NCBI RefSeq assembly: GCF_002087295.1
Contig: NZ_MWVI01000083.1
Location: 1 to 64,000 of the forward strand
Source of the DNA: Vreelandella lionensis
Lineage (GTDB): Bacteria > Pseudomonadota > Gammaproteobacteria > Pseudomonadales > Halomonadaceae
Length of the DNA: 64,000 nucleotides
Reading direction: 5' to 3'
The notes beneath the pieces were generated by a model. The model was not told the origin of the DNA. It saw only the letters and a list, made by a program, of their open reading frames with translations, and made no database searches. How positions within the stretch are numbered: position 1 is the first letter of the stretch; each line of letters opens with the position of its first letter. This document shows positions 10,147 through 18,937 of this stretch, one piece after another. The translations under genes were made by a program, and so were the position numbers.

Positions 10147-10739
10147 ATGAACGCTAACCACGTCGTCGCTCTAGTGATGGCGGCAGGCTTCTCTCGGCGC
10201 TATGGCGAGGCCGATAAGCGCCAGGAGCGTCTTGCCGATGGCCGAACGCTGTTGGCCACCACCGTTGCGCACACCGAGCAGGCGTTTAGCCAGGTACGGG
10301 TCGCGATTCGTGAGGAGGACAACGCGTTTCAGCTTGGCTTGGCTGCCAGCACGCCGCTGATCCGGCTACGTCAGGCGCACCTGGGGCTGGGCGCCAGTTT
10401 GGCCGAAGCGGTGGCGGCGCTAGGCGGTGATTGCCGCCTGAACGACAGCAAGGCGGTGGCGGTACTGCTAGGCGATATGCCGCGTATTCACCCCGCGACG
10501 CTGCGGGCACTACAGCAGCAGGCCGCCCGCGATACCATCTGGCGGCCGCGCTACGGCGGGCAGCCCGGCCCCCGGTGCTGTTTGGCCGGGCTTTTTGGCC
10601 GGAACTGGAGCACTTACGAGGCGAAACGGGCGCTAAGTCGCTGATTCAACGCCACCCATCCCATTACCATACGTATGACGTCGACGACGCAGGCATTCTG
10701 CTCGATATCGATACGCCAGACGCCCTCGCCAGCCTCTAG
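10147..10739 (+). CDS. mocA: MocA-type molybdenum cofactor cytidylyltransferase (one frameshift)
   Basis: This is an NTP-transferase-fold protein of about 197 residues. It has the nucleotide-binding signature ALVMAAGFSRRYGEADK at the N-terminus, VAVLLGDMPRIHP in the middle and GAKSLIQRH followed by DIDTPDAL near the end. MocA makes the cytosine-dinucleotide form of the molybdenum cofactor used by PaoABC-type enzymes, which fits the neighbours. One base is missing in a C run near 10573, where G-Q-P-G should run on into P-V-L-F-G. It follows the XdhC-like gene after five bases. Confidence 0.87.
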
Positions 10740-10796
10740 CGTTTAAGCACAACTTCGATTATCAGAGAAAGGATTTAACAAACATTATAAAGTAGT

Positions 10797-13323
10797 GTGT
10801 GCATGCCACTGTCACACAGCGATTTATTAATGATACTGCCCAACCTGTTACTGGATCCGCAGGCGCTGAGTGCTTTGCAAGGAAAGCACGATGTTCCCTT
10901 GGTCATTTTATCCTGGCTAGTTGCACTGGCCGCGTCTTACGCCAGCCTAGAAATTATTCGCTTGGTCGGTAGTCACTCATCGTCGCTCTGGCGCAGAACA
11001 TGGCTCACCGCAGGTGCCAGCGTAATGGGCGCTGGCGTCTGGAGCATGCACTTTGTCGGCATGCACGCCTATCAGTTGGACTTTCATGTCAGCCATAGCC
11101 ATCTACTCACGCTGCTTTCAATACTGCCCGCTATTTTAGGCAGCCTTGTAGCCATGACGCTGCTCTGCCGAGAGCAGTTAAGGCACCGCTCTCTGATCCT
11201 TGCAGGTATCAGCTTAGGGCTGGGTATTGGCGTGATGCACTATAGCGGCATGGCCGCCATGCGTATGCCGGCAACCCTCTACTACGCGCTGGATCTGCTC
11301 CTAGCCTCCCTGGTCGTTGCCGTTGGGCTGGGCGTTCTCAGTGCCTATGCTTACCGCTTATGCCGCATGGAAAATGGCAAAGCGCACTATCAGCGATACG
11401 CCTTTGTCTCTGCGCTGTGTATCTCGCTCGCCGTCAGCGGCATGCACTACGTGGCCATGCAGGCTGCCTGGTTCGTGCCCATGAGCGATGCCGCCGATCA
11501 CGCCCACATAGATGCCTCCCACTGGCTTATTTTTGTGATCAGCGGGGCGGCCGTTTTTGCCGCGCTGCTGACGGTGCTGGCGATTAAAATCCAGCGCCGC
11601 CTGGAAGACAGCGAGCGGCACTGCCATATGACTCAACGGCGTCTGCTGGAAGTGATTGCCGCTCTGCAGGATGGCGTGGTGCTATTTGATGATGGAGCGC
11701 GCATCCGGCTGTGTAATAACGCTTTTGAGCAATTAACGGGGATGACTCACACCCAGCTCATCGGTACGGATATCACTCAAGTGCCTTACGCTAAAGATAG
11801 CCAGGCGCTCACGCCTGCCATTCACCGTGCGTTGGTATCGCAAGGGGAATGGAGCGGTATGGTCACCGCTCTGCGCTCCAATGGCGATGAGTACCCGGCA
11901 TGGCTCAGCATCAGCCGCGTGAACTATGCCCACAGTAAAGATCAGGATTACGTGGCCCTGATCAGCGACCGAACCGACGAGCAAAACGCACAGCAGCGGA
12001 TTCGCTACCTGGCTTATCACGATATGCTCACGGGCTTGCCAAATCGCTTGGCCCTTCAGGAGTACTTGACGACACACCTGCAGGATAGCCGCCATCGGGC
12101 CACTACTCAGTGCTAGCACTGAAGGACGTCAACCGTTTCAAAGTGCTGAACGAAGTATGGGCCAAGATATCGGCGACGAGCTGTTACGACAGCTCGGCAG
12201 CCGCCTGCAACAGCAGGCCGGAAAGCAAATGTACGCTGCCCGCTTGGATGGCAATGAGTTTGCGCTGTGCCACACGCTCAACGCCACCGATCAAACGGCA
12301 GCTGAACAACAGGCGCACCAGCATATCGAGAGCGTGCTGGCGTCCCTAGTGGCCGACTACCAGCTTCACGGGCACACCTACCCGTGCAAAATTAACGTGG
12401 GCATGCTGATTTTTTGCCCTCGTGAGATTGAGAGCGTCGGGCAGCTGTTCAAGCGCGCAGGGCTTGCGCTACTGGAAGCCAAGCGCCAGCGGGACGGCGA
12501 GCCAAAACGGTTCTGCGCGGTGTTGGAGCAAAAGCTTGAAGAGGATATAACGCTAGAGCGTGAGCTGCGCCTGGCGATTGATAGCGGTGCGCTTAGCCTG
12601 CACCTTCAACCACAGGTGGGAGCGCAGCACGAGGTCATCGGTGCCGAAGCCCTGGTACGCTGGCACCACCCCCAGCAAGGCATGATTTCACCAGGGCGCT
12701 TCATTCCCATCGCTGAACAAACCGGACTGATTCTGCCCCTAGGGGCCTGGGTACTAAAAGAGGGTTGCCGCCTGCTCGGCGAGTGGCAGCACGACACGCG
12801 CCTGAGAGATTTAAAGCTTTCGCTTAACGTGAGCGTGCGTCAGTTCCAGCAGCCCGATTTTGTCGAGCAGGTCACCACCACGCTGCATGCTACCGCCGCC
12901 CCGCCTGAGCGCTTAACCTTGGAGCTCACTGAATCGCTGCTAATGAGCGACCCAGAGGGCACCATCGATAAGATGCTGCGCCTGCGGCAACTGGGCATCC
13001 GCTTTGCGCTGGATGATTTTGGCACCGGCTACTCATCGCTGGCGTATCTCAAATCACTGCCGCTGGACACGCTCAAAATCGACATTGCCTTCGTCAAGGA
13101 TTTAACCTTGGATATGCAGGCAACGCCGATAGCCGCCACCATTATTGCCCTGGCAGAGAGCCTGGGATTAGACGTGATTGCCGAAGGCACGGAAACTGCC
13201 GACCAGTGCACGGTGCTAGCTCGCTTAGGATGCCATGTGTATCAAGGCTACTATTTTGGCAAGCCAGCACCCGCAGCAGAGTTTGCGCGACGCAACGGCG
13301 CTTCTTCGCCTACAGCGTCATAA
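10797..13323 (+). CDS. MHYT-PAS-GGDEF-EAL signalling protein (two frameshifts)
   Basis: This inner-membrane cyclic-di-GMP protein reconstructs to about 842 residues. The N-terminal half has seven hydrophobic segments with three MHYT-type motifs (MHFVGMHAY, MHYSGMAAM, MHYVAMQAAW), a proposed metal or gas sensor. A PAS domain follows at about residues 280-390. Next is a degenerate GGDEF domain whose signature reads DGNEF, then an EAL domain. EAL residues look intact: EALVRW, LELTES, LDDFGTGYSS and AEGTET. It is therefore probably a phosphodiesterase. Single bases are missing near 12111 and 12153, both inside the GGDEF domain. The start is uncertain: GTG at 10797 or ATG at 10803, both with poor ribosome-binding sites. 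The last 14 bases overlap the convergent DUF411 gene. Confidence 0.85.
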
Positions 13324-13750
13324 ACGGCTGGGCGTCTTGATCGCTGAATAGGTAAACGTTGTAAGGCTCGCTTTGGGGCCCAGGCATGCCCGGTGTGCCA
13401 ATCGGCATACCGGCTAAGCCGATGCCATCGACATCCGGTTGCTGTTCAAACAGTGCCTCAACCGCTTCCATCGGCACGTGCCCTTCAATCCAATAGTTGC
13501 CTATCTCAATGGTGTGGCAAGAGCCCATGCCGTAAGGCACGCCCGCCTGCTGTTTGATATCACCCAGCTCGACATCATCAATAATGGTGACGTCTACGCC
13601 CAGCGCTTCAAGATGACGCGCGTACTCATCGCAGCAGCCGCATTGCGGGTTTTTATACAGCGTCGCCTCATCGGGCAGCGCAGCATGGGCCGTCGCAACG
13701 CCGAACATCAAGGCACCAGAGACCAGCAGCGTCGTGGCATGTCGTTTCAT
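13310..13750 (-). CDS. DUF411 periplasmic metal-binding-like protein
   Basis: This intact 146-residue protein begins with a Sec signal peptide (MKRHATTLLVSGALMFGVA, cleavage near THAA-LP). The mature domain has YKNPQCGCCDEYARHLE, the CGCC signature of the DUF411 family, plus GVPYGMGSCHT and IEGHVPMEA. Members are thioredoxin-like in outline and often found next to copper-resistance genes, so periplasmic copper handling is likely but not proven. The gene is divergent from a glutaredoxin-MauE fusion. Its promoter has a MerR-family look, with TTGACC followed by an imperfect dyad. Confidence 0.85.
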   Translation of the reverse strand: MKRHATTLLVSGALMFGVATAHAALPDEATLYKNPQCGCCDEYARHLEALGVDVTIIDDVELGDIKQQAGVPYGMGSCHTIEIGNYWIEGHVPMEAVEALFEQQPDVDGIGLAGMPIGTPGMPGPQSEPYNVYLFSDQDAQPFMTL

Positions 13751-13781
13751 ATCGCTCTCCTATGACAACGTCTTTTGCAAA

Positions 13782-13812
13782 GCTTACAACCTAGGGGCTA
13801 CCTATAGGTCAA
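13782..13812 (-). promoter_or_regulatory. MerR-family-like promoter for the DUF411 gene
   Basis: Reading the minus strand, TTGACC (13812-13807) begins an imperfect dyad of about 21 bases, ACCTATAGGT..CCTAGGT. A poor -10 follows about 20 bases later. A long 19-20 base spacer filled by an ACC..GGT dyad is characteristic of CueR/MerR-type metal-responsive promoters. No MerR-type regulator gene is in the window. Confidence 0.5.
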
Positions 13813-13840
13813 GACCCAAACAACAGCCTCTCACTCTCGT

Positions 13841-13871
13841 TTGACCTATGGGCGGCACTGGGTTCTACGCT
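13841..13871 (+). promoter_or_regulatory. MerR-family-like promoter for the glutaredoxin-MauE gene
   Basis: TTGACC (13841-13846) and TACGCT (13866-13871) are 19 bases apart, the unusual spacing of MerR-controlled promoters. The nine bases TTGACCTAT form an exact inverted copy of ATAGGTCAA at 13804-13812, so the two divergent promoters face outwards with matched -35 regions. Confidence 0.5.
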
Positions 13872-13912
13872 AAAGGTTGGACGTTGATCGCAAGACGACA
13901 AGGAGGCTGATG

Positions 13913-14668
13913 ATGGCAGCAACGACCCACCACACCGCACAGGTGTATCGGATGAAAACCGCCGAGCACATGTGCCCGTTCGGCTTGAAGACCGTCGACC
14001 TGCTCAGGCGCAAAGGCTACGCGGTGGATGACCACACCCTCACCTCACGCGAGGAAATCGACACCTTCAAGGCGCGAGAAGATGTCGATACCACGCCGCA
14101 GGTGTATATCGATGGGGAGCGTATCGGCGGCTACGAAGAAGTGCGCGAACACTTGGGTATGAGCGTTCCCAATGCCAAAGAGACTACCTACCGCCCGGTG
14201 CTGGCCATTTTTGCCGTCGCGCTATTAATAGGTCTGGCGATGAGCTGGGCAACTCAGGGCACGCTGCTCACGGCGCGCATGCCAGAGTTTGCCGTGGCAA
14301 CCGCGATGGTGCTGCTGGGCCTGCAGAAGCTGCAGGATATCGAAAGCTTCAGCACCATGTTCCTCAACTACGACCTGCTCGCCCAACGCTACGTGCCCTA
14401 TAGCTACGTTTACCCCTACGCCGAAACCGCCGCCGGGCTGTTGATGCTGGCTGGCACGCTGATTTGGGTAGCCGCGCCGCTGGCACTGTTCGTCGGCACC
14501 GTGGGCGCAGTGTCGGTGTTTAAAGCGGTTTACATCGATAAGCGCGAACTCAAGTGCGCCTGCGTGGGAGGCAACAGCAACGTACCGCTCGGCTTTGTGT
14601 CGCTCACTGAAAATCTGGTGATGATCGGCATGGGCTTATGGATGCCATTGCGCCTACTGCTGGGCTAG
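13913..14668 (+). CDS. Glutaredoxin-MauE/DoxX fusion membrane protein
   Basis: This intact 251-residue protein joins a glutaredoxin-like domain (about residues 1-85) to four or five membrane segments of the MauE/DoxX type. The glutaredoxin site reads CPFG rather than CPYC, leaving one redox cysteine, and TTPQVYIDGERIGG is the usual glutathione-binding region. The membrane part ends with KCACVGGNSNVPLG, a CxC-Gly-Gly motif seen in MauE-like proteins. MauE-type proteins help disulfide handling in the periplasm; the fused form has no firm function that I know of. The start at 13913 follows AAGGAGG by six bases. A shared promoter architecture with the DUF411 gene suggests a joint role in thiol or copper homeostasis. 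Confidence 0.82.
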   Translation: MAATTHHTAQVYRMKTAEHMCPFGLKTVDLLRRKGYAVDDHTLTSREEIDTFKAREDVDTTPQVYIDGERIGGYEEVREHLGMSVPNAKETTYRPVLAIFAVALLIGLAMSWATQGTLLTARMPEFAVATAMVLLGLQKLQDIESFSTMFLNYDLLAQRYVPYSYVYPYAETAAGLLMLAGTLIWVAAPLALFVGTVGAVSVFKAVYIDKRELKCACVGGNSNVPLGFVSLTENLVMIGMGLWMPLRLLLG

Positions 14669-14674
14669 CGTCGA

Positions 14675-15055
14675 TTAAGAGCGGCTTAGCAGCGCCGTGA
14701 CGCCCAAGGCCAGCCAGCCGGCCATCAGCAGCAGCCCGCCAATCGGCGTCACGATACCTACGCTCAAACCGGCCAGCGCCATCAGGTAGAGCGAACCGGC
14801 AAAGGCCAGTACGCCTAACGCCCATAAGGCGAGTACGACCTGCTGGCCGGGGTGTGAGTAGTGGCTGCGCCAAGCAAGCACCGCCAGCATGGCCAGCGTG
14901 TGCCACGCTTGGTAGCGCACGCCGGTTTCCACGATATCCACCATGGCAGCGCTGGTGCGTGCCGCTAACCCGTGGGCGGCGTAAGCCCCCAGCATCACCA
15001 TGGTTGCCCCTAAAAGCGCCACCACACACCACCACAGCTTGTCGATTCGCTGCAC
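14675..15055 (-). CDS. DUF423 (YgdD-type) small membrane protein
   Basis: This intact 126-residue protein has four hydrophobic segments and the family signature LGAYAAHGL near residue 25, followed by YQAWHTLAML and ITPIGGLLLMAGW. This matches DUF423/YgdD, a widespread inner-membrane family of unknown function. It is convergent with the glutaredoxin-MauE gene, six bases apart, and divergent from thiS. Confidence 0.88.
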   Translation of the reverse strand: MQRIDKLWWCVVALLGATMVMLGAYAAHGLAARTSAAMVDIVETGVRYQAWHTLAMLAVLAWRSHYSHPGQQVVLALWALGVLAFAGSLYLMALAGLSVGIVTPIGGLLLMAGWLALGVTALLSRS

Positions 15056-15197
15056 GCCCTACTCCTTTTCACCTATGTTGGCGGCGCATCGCCACCCCGT
15101 TAATCATTGAGATATTCACCCCGCTGCATACCTTGCACGGGTCGAAACCGCTACAATAGAGGCCGTTTTGCCTCATCCACCAGGGTGCTTACTGTTT

Positions 15198-15419
15198 ATG
15201 TCTACCCCCAATGAGTCGATACAGCTTACGCTCAACGGCGAACCCTACGCCATGACCGCTGGCCTCACCGCTGCTGACTTGGTCGAGCAGCTTGGCCTGG
15301 GCGGGCGTCGTATCGCTGTCGAAATCAACGAACAGATTGTGCCCAAGAGCCAACTGGCCGCGACCCCGCTGGGCGCAGGCGACCAGATCGAAGTGGTCCA
15401 CGCCATTGGCGGCGGCTAG
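15198..15419 (+). CDS. thiS: Sulfur carrier protein ThiS
   Basis: This ubiquitin-like 73-residue protein ends in IGGG, the glycine tail that is adenylated by ThiF and thiocarboxylated to carry sulfur for the thiazole ring of thiamine. Internal features NGEPYAM and GRRIAVEINEQIVPKS match the family. The start at 15198 gives the usual ThiS length; a longer in-frame extension to 15168 is unlikely. The thiG gene begins 28 bases downstream. Confidence 0.93.
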   Translation: MSTPNESIQLTLNGEPYAMTAGLTAADLVEQLGLGGRRIAVEINEQIVPKSQLAATPLGAGDQIEVVHAIGGG

Positions 15420-15446
15420 CTGCCGGTGCTTTTTCAAGGAATCGCT

Positions 15447-16241
15447 ATGACGCAACTGACTGATACACCGTTCACCATTGCCGGACGTGATTTTAGCTCC
15501 CGCCTGTTAGTGGGTACCGGCAAGTACAAAGACTTTACCGAAACCGGTGCTGCCATTGCCCAGAGCGGTGCCGAAATCGTCACCTTTGCCGTGCGCCGTA
15601 CCAACCTTGGCCAAGATGCCGATGCGCCGAACCTGCTCGACGTCATCTCGCCCAGGCAGTACACCCTGTTGCCCAATACCGCTGGCTGCTACAACGCGAA
15701 AGATGCCGTGCGCACCTGCCGCTTGGCCCGCGAACTGCTGGACGGCCACAACCTCGTCAAGCTGGAAGTGCTCGGCGATGACCATACGCTCTACCCCAAC
15801 GTGGTCGAGACGCTCAAAGCTGCCGAGACCCTGCTGGCCGACGGTTTCGACGTGATGGTGTACACCAGCGATGACCCGATTGTGGCACGCGAGCTGGAAG
15901 CCATGGGCTGCTGCGCCATCATGCCGCTGGGCTCATTGATTGGCTCGGGCCACGGCATTCAAAACCCGCATAACGTTCGCCTCATCGTAGAGCAGAGCAG
16001 CGTGCCGGTCCTGGTGGATGCAGGCATTGGTACGGCCTCCGATGCCGCCATGGCCATGGAGCTTGGCTGCGACGGCGTGCTGCTCAACAGCGCCATTGCC
16101 CACGCCCGCGACCCGCTGCGCATGGCCAACGCCATGAAGCTCGCCGTCGAGGCTGGCCGCGATGCGTTCTTGGCAGGCCGCATGCCGCGCCGCCAAAGCG
16201 CCGACCCCTCTTCGCCTTTTGCAGGCCGAATCAACGGCTGA
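15447..16241 (+). CDS. thiG: Thiazole synthase ThiG
   Basis: This intact 264-residue TIM-barrel enzyme forms the thiazole phosphate ring from deoxyxylulose phosphate, dehydroglycine and ThiS thiocarboxylate. Signatures include [13 protein letters not shown] at the N-terminus (the lysine forms the substrate imine region), [34 protein letters not shown], and [15 protein letters not shown]. The ATG follows AAGGA. The order thiS-thiG-trmB is conserved in Pseudomonas-like gammaproteobacteria. The trmB gene begins 13 bases later. Confidence 0.95.
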   Translation: MTQLTDTPFTIAGRDFSSRLLVGTGKYKDFTETGAAIAQSGAEIVTFAVRRTNLGQDADAPNLLDVISPRQYTLLPNTAGCYNAKDAVRTCRLARELLDGHNLVKLEVLGDDHTLYPNVVETLKAAETLLADGFDVMVYTSDDPIVARELEAMGCCAIMPLGSLIGSGHGIQNPHNVRLIVEQSSVPVLVDAGIGTASDAAMAMELGCDGVLLNSAIAHARDPLRMANAMKLAVEAGRDAFLAGRMPRRQSADPSSPFAGRING

Positions 16242-16253
16242 TACAGAGACACC

Positions 16254-17004
16254 ATGACCGATACGAACGACACCGCGCCCGAGAGCAACACCACCGGCCC
16301 CGAAAGTGCCGATGCGCCGCTGCACCGCCGTGGCATTAAAAGCTATGTGATTCGCGCCGGGCGCATGACCCAAGCCCAACAAAGCGGCCTGGAAGACGTA
16401 TGGCCGCGCCTGGGGCTGACCATTGCCGATGGTCGCCAGGATTTAGACGCCCTGTTCGGCCGCCAAGCCCCCCGCGTGGTGGAAATTGGCTTTGGTATGG
16501 GTAACTCGCTGATCGAGCAGGCTGAAACTCATCCCGATACCGACTTTATCGGCATCGAAGTGCACGCCCCCGGCGTTGGTAAACTGCTCGATGAAGTGGA
16601 TAAACGCGGCCTGACCAACCTGCGCGTTTACCGTGAAGACGCCCTGGCGGTACTGGAGCAGTGTCTGCCCGAAGGCTCGCTGACCACACTGCAGCTATTC
16701 TTCCCCGACCCGTGGCCGAAGAAGAAGCACCACAAGCGGCGCATTGTCCAGCCTGCGTTCGTGGAGCTGATTCGCACGCGCCTCAAGCCCGGCGGCACGT
16801 TCCACATGGCCACCGATTGGGAAGCCTACGCCGAGTGGATGGCGGAAGTGATGGAAGCCGCCCCCGGCTACGCCAACACCGCTACCGCCGAAGACCGCGC
16901 CTTACGTGCCCCGCCCGGCTTTCCGACCGCTCACCAAGTTTGAAGCCCGCGGTGAAAAGCTCGGCCACGGCGTGTGGGATCTGATTTACCGGCGGGAAGC
17001 GTAA
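16254..17004 (+). CDS. trmB: tRNA (guanine-N7)-methyltransferase (one frameshift)
   Basis: TrmB methylates G46 of tRNA with S-adenosylmethionine. After correction the length is 249 residues. The AdoMet-binding region [16 protein letters not shown] is near residue 75, [14 protein letters not shown] near 150, and the conserved C-terminal [18 protein letters not shown] at the end. The C-terminal motif is in a different frame because one extra T is present in a T run near 16921. The N-terminal 25 residues are poorly conserved and rich in Thr/Glu. It is the last gene of the thiS-thiG-trmB cluster and stops four bases from the convergent GST gene. Confidence 0.92.
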
Positions 17005-17007
17005 CGC

Positions 17008-17610
17008 TTACTCAAACGCCGTTAGCGCAAAGCTGTCGCACTCGGTCACCTTCGCACACCACGCCTGCAGCCGTGGAAAGCGGTTCGGCCAATCAAAGGC
17101 CGGTAAGCGAAAGCTGAGGTACGCCAGGGCGACAGCGACCACAATCGACCCAAGCGTGCGCTGGGTATGACCGGCCAGCACGCTAGGGTGCGCTTCCAGC
17201 GTCACCAGCGTGCGCTCAATCGCTTTTAACCGTCGGCTTCCTAACAGCGTCTCATCCACGTCGGGCCCGCCATGCTTGCGGCCAATCACCACGTTGAACG
17301 CCGCCTCCATCAAGCCCTGCCCCAACCCCGCCAGCGCCAGGGTTTCCGCTAAACCATCTGCCGGTAGCAGCTTCGCGCCTTCGCCCACGGCATCCAGATA
17401 GTGGGCAATCAGCAGCGATTCGGTCAGCACCTCGCCTCCTTCCGTCACCAGCGTCGGAATACGACTCAGCGGGGTAATCTTTAAAAGCTCGCTATCCGCC
17501 GCCCAGGGGTCGCACCAGCAAAGCTCCGTGCGCTCCATTAGCCCTTTTTCATACAGGCATACCCGCACGACGCGGGCGTAAGGTGAAGAAGTATTGAGAT
17601 AGAGCTGCAT
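17008..17610 (-). CDS. Glutathione S-transferase family protein
   Basis: This intact 200-residue protein has the thioredoxin-like N-terminal GST domain (MQLYLNTSSPYARVVRV) with a serine-rich active-site loop. SRIPTLVTEGGEVLTES is the cis-proline and glutathione-binding ES pair, and a helical C-terminal domain follows. YfcF/YibF-like GSTs have this form. Substrate unknown. It is 18 bases from the downstream stop of the dehydrogenase gene on the same strand. Confidence 0.85.
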   Translation of the reverse strand: MQLYLNTSSPYARVVRVCLYEKGLMERTELCWCDPWAADSELLKITPLSRIPTLVTEGGEVLTESLLIAHYLDAVGEGAKLLPADGLAETLALAGLGQGLMEAAFNVVIGRKHGGPDVDETLLGSRRLKAIERTLVTLEAHPSVLAGHTQRTLGSIVVAVALAYLSFRLPAFDWPNRFPRLQAWCAKVTECDSFALTAFE

Positions 17611-17628
17611 AGAGGCCTCACTGCTCTG

Positions 17629-18631
17629 TTACTTGCGCTTATCGTAAACCACCCGATGCAGCTTGCCGCTACCACTTTCGAAGGCATCGATATTGGCGAG
17701 AGTCGTCTCGGCAATATTGGTTAGCGCCTCCTGGGTGAAAAAAGCCTGATGGCCGGTGATAAGCACGTTGTGGAAGGTTGTTAGGCGCATGAACCGGTCA
17801 TCGTCGATCACCTGATGGGAGTGGTCCTCAAAGAAGAGTTGCTCCTCCTCTTCGTATACGTCCAACCCTAAGTAGCCAATATGGCCACTTTTGAGACCGG
17901 CGATGACGGCTTGGGTATCCACTACCCGCCCACGGCCGGTGTTAATAAGCATCACTCCCCGCTTCATTTGGGCAATGGCGATCGCGTTAATCAGGTGGCG
18001 GGTGTCAGCCGTGAGCGGGCAGTGCAGGGAAATAATATCCGCGTGGGCATAGAGCGTTTCTAACGGCACATACTCCACAAACGCTTTCGCTTCAGGGTTT
18101 GGGTAAGGGTCGTAGGCCACAATGCGGCAGCCAAAACCGTGCATGATGTCGGCAAAGATGAGACCGATATGGCCCGTTCCCAATGACTCCCACGGTTTTG
18201 CCGTGTAGATCGAACCCCAGCAAACCATCAAGGGCAAAGTTACCTTCCCGCACTCGGTTATAAGCTCGAAAGGTCATGCGATTCAGGCTCATCACCAGCG
18301 CTACTGCGTGCTCTGCTACGGCGTGGGGCGAATAGGCAGGCACCCGTACTACCGTCATCCCCAGCCGCTGCGCCGCTTCTAGATCCACGTGATTAAACCC
18401 GGCCGAACGCAGCGCCACTAGCCGCGTACCGCCTTGATGAAGCTGCTCCATCACCGCCGCATCCAGGTGGTCATTCACAAACGCGCAGACGCACTCAAAC
18501 CCGACGGCGAGCGGTGCGGTCTCGACGGTGAGCCGCGCATCAAAAAAGCTCAGCGTATGGCGCCCTGCGGCGTTGGCGCGGGTCAGAAACGTTTGGTCGT
18601 AAGGCTTAGCGCTAAACACAGCGATGCGCAT
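17629..18631 (-). CDS. D-lactate dehydrogenase-like 2-hydroxyacid dehydrogenase (one frameshift)
   Basis: This is an NAD-dependent D-2-hydroxyacid dehydrogenase of about 333 residues, most like fermentative LdhA. Residues include [13 protein letters not shown] and [13 protein letters not shown] early, the NAD-binding GVIGTGHIG motif near residue 150, [11 protein letters not shown] near 230, and a catalytic-histidine region [12 protein letters not shown] near 295. The frame breaks inside the NAD motif near 18179, where one extra A is read. The start at 18631 has TAGGAG upstream. It probably reduces pyruvate to D-lactate. The leader region is 240 bases downstream of the Fur-type promoter but a terminator lies between them. 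Confidence 0.87.
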
Positions 18632-18736
18632 GGCGAAGACTCCTAGCAATGGTGTCATCAGGATAGGCGAAGAACCCCTATTATCTGCACAAACATTGCG
18701 AGTAAGACTTGGCTGGAATCAACAAAAGGCGTTCTA

Positions 18737-18767
18737 GAAAAAAGAAAGCCGCTCCAAGGGGAGCGGC
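18737..18767 (-). terminator. Rho-independent terminator of the candidate small RNA
   Basis: On the minus strand GCCGCTCC-CCTT-GGAGCGGC forms a perfect 8-bp stem with a four-base loop and is followed by TTTCTTTTTT. It lies 170 bases past the stop of the AEC gene and 106 bases before the dehydrogenase start, so it most simply ends a short separate transcript. Confidence 0.85.
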
Positions 18768-18869
18768 AAAAGACCGTGACTAGCAATGAGAGGGAGAAGC
18801 CATGACAGGGTACCGGCGCTGAACTGCCTAGTCGCTGTCGTGGTTGCCAGCGGCTCATCAAACGCTGAC
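18738..18869 (-). ncRNA. Candidate Fur-repressed small RNA, RyhB/PrrF-like in layout
   Basis: No protein gene occupies this stretch, but it has a complete transcription unit: a sigma70 promoter with a perfect 17-base spacer, an overlapping Fur-type box and an intrinsic terminator about 130 bases downstream. The predicted RNA is about 132 nucleotides. Near its 3' part it contains CUCUCAUUGCU, partly like the CUCACAUUGCU core of RyhB-class RNAs, and further 5' it contains CACGACA, also found in RyhB. These short matches may be chance. Known RyhB and PrrF RNAs down-regulate mRNAs of iron-using proteins when Fur repression is lifted; the same role is inferred here. The exact 5' end is a prediction from the -10 position. 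Confidence 0.6.
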
Positions 18870-18875
18870 AAACAC

Positions 18876-18904
18876 AATATAATCATTCTCATTTACCCCG
18901 TCAA
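18876..18904 (-). promoter_or_regulatory. Promoter with overlapping Fur box (small RNA promoter)
   Basis: On the minus strand TTGACG (18904-18899) and TATATT (18881-18876) are exactly 17 bases apart. The spacer and -10 contain AATGAGAATGATTATA, which matches 13 of 16 positions of the corresponding part of the classical Fur consensus. Occupancy would block RNA polymerase directly. Confidence 0.65.
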
Positions 18905-18937
18905 CACAAATGCGAATACTTTTTATTTATTTTTATA

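Noticed and set aside
18658..18861. 67-codon minus-strand frame through the small-RNA region
   Set aside because: It runs through the intrinsic terminator, lacks a ribosome-binding site and has no family features.
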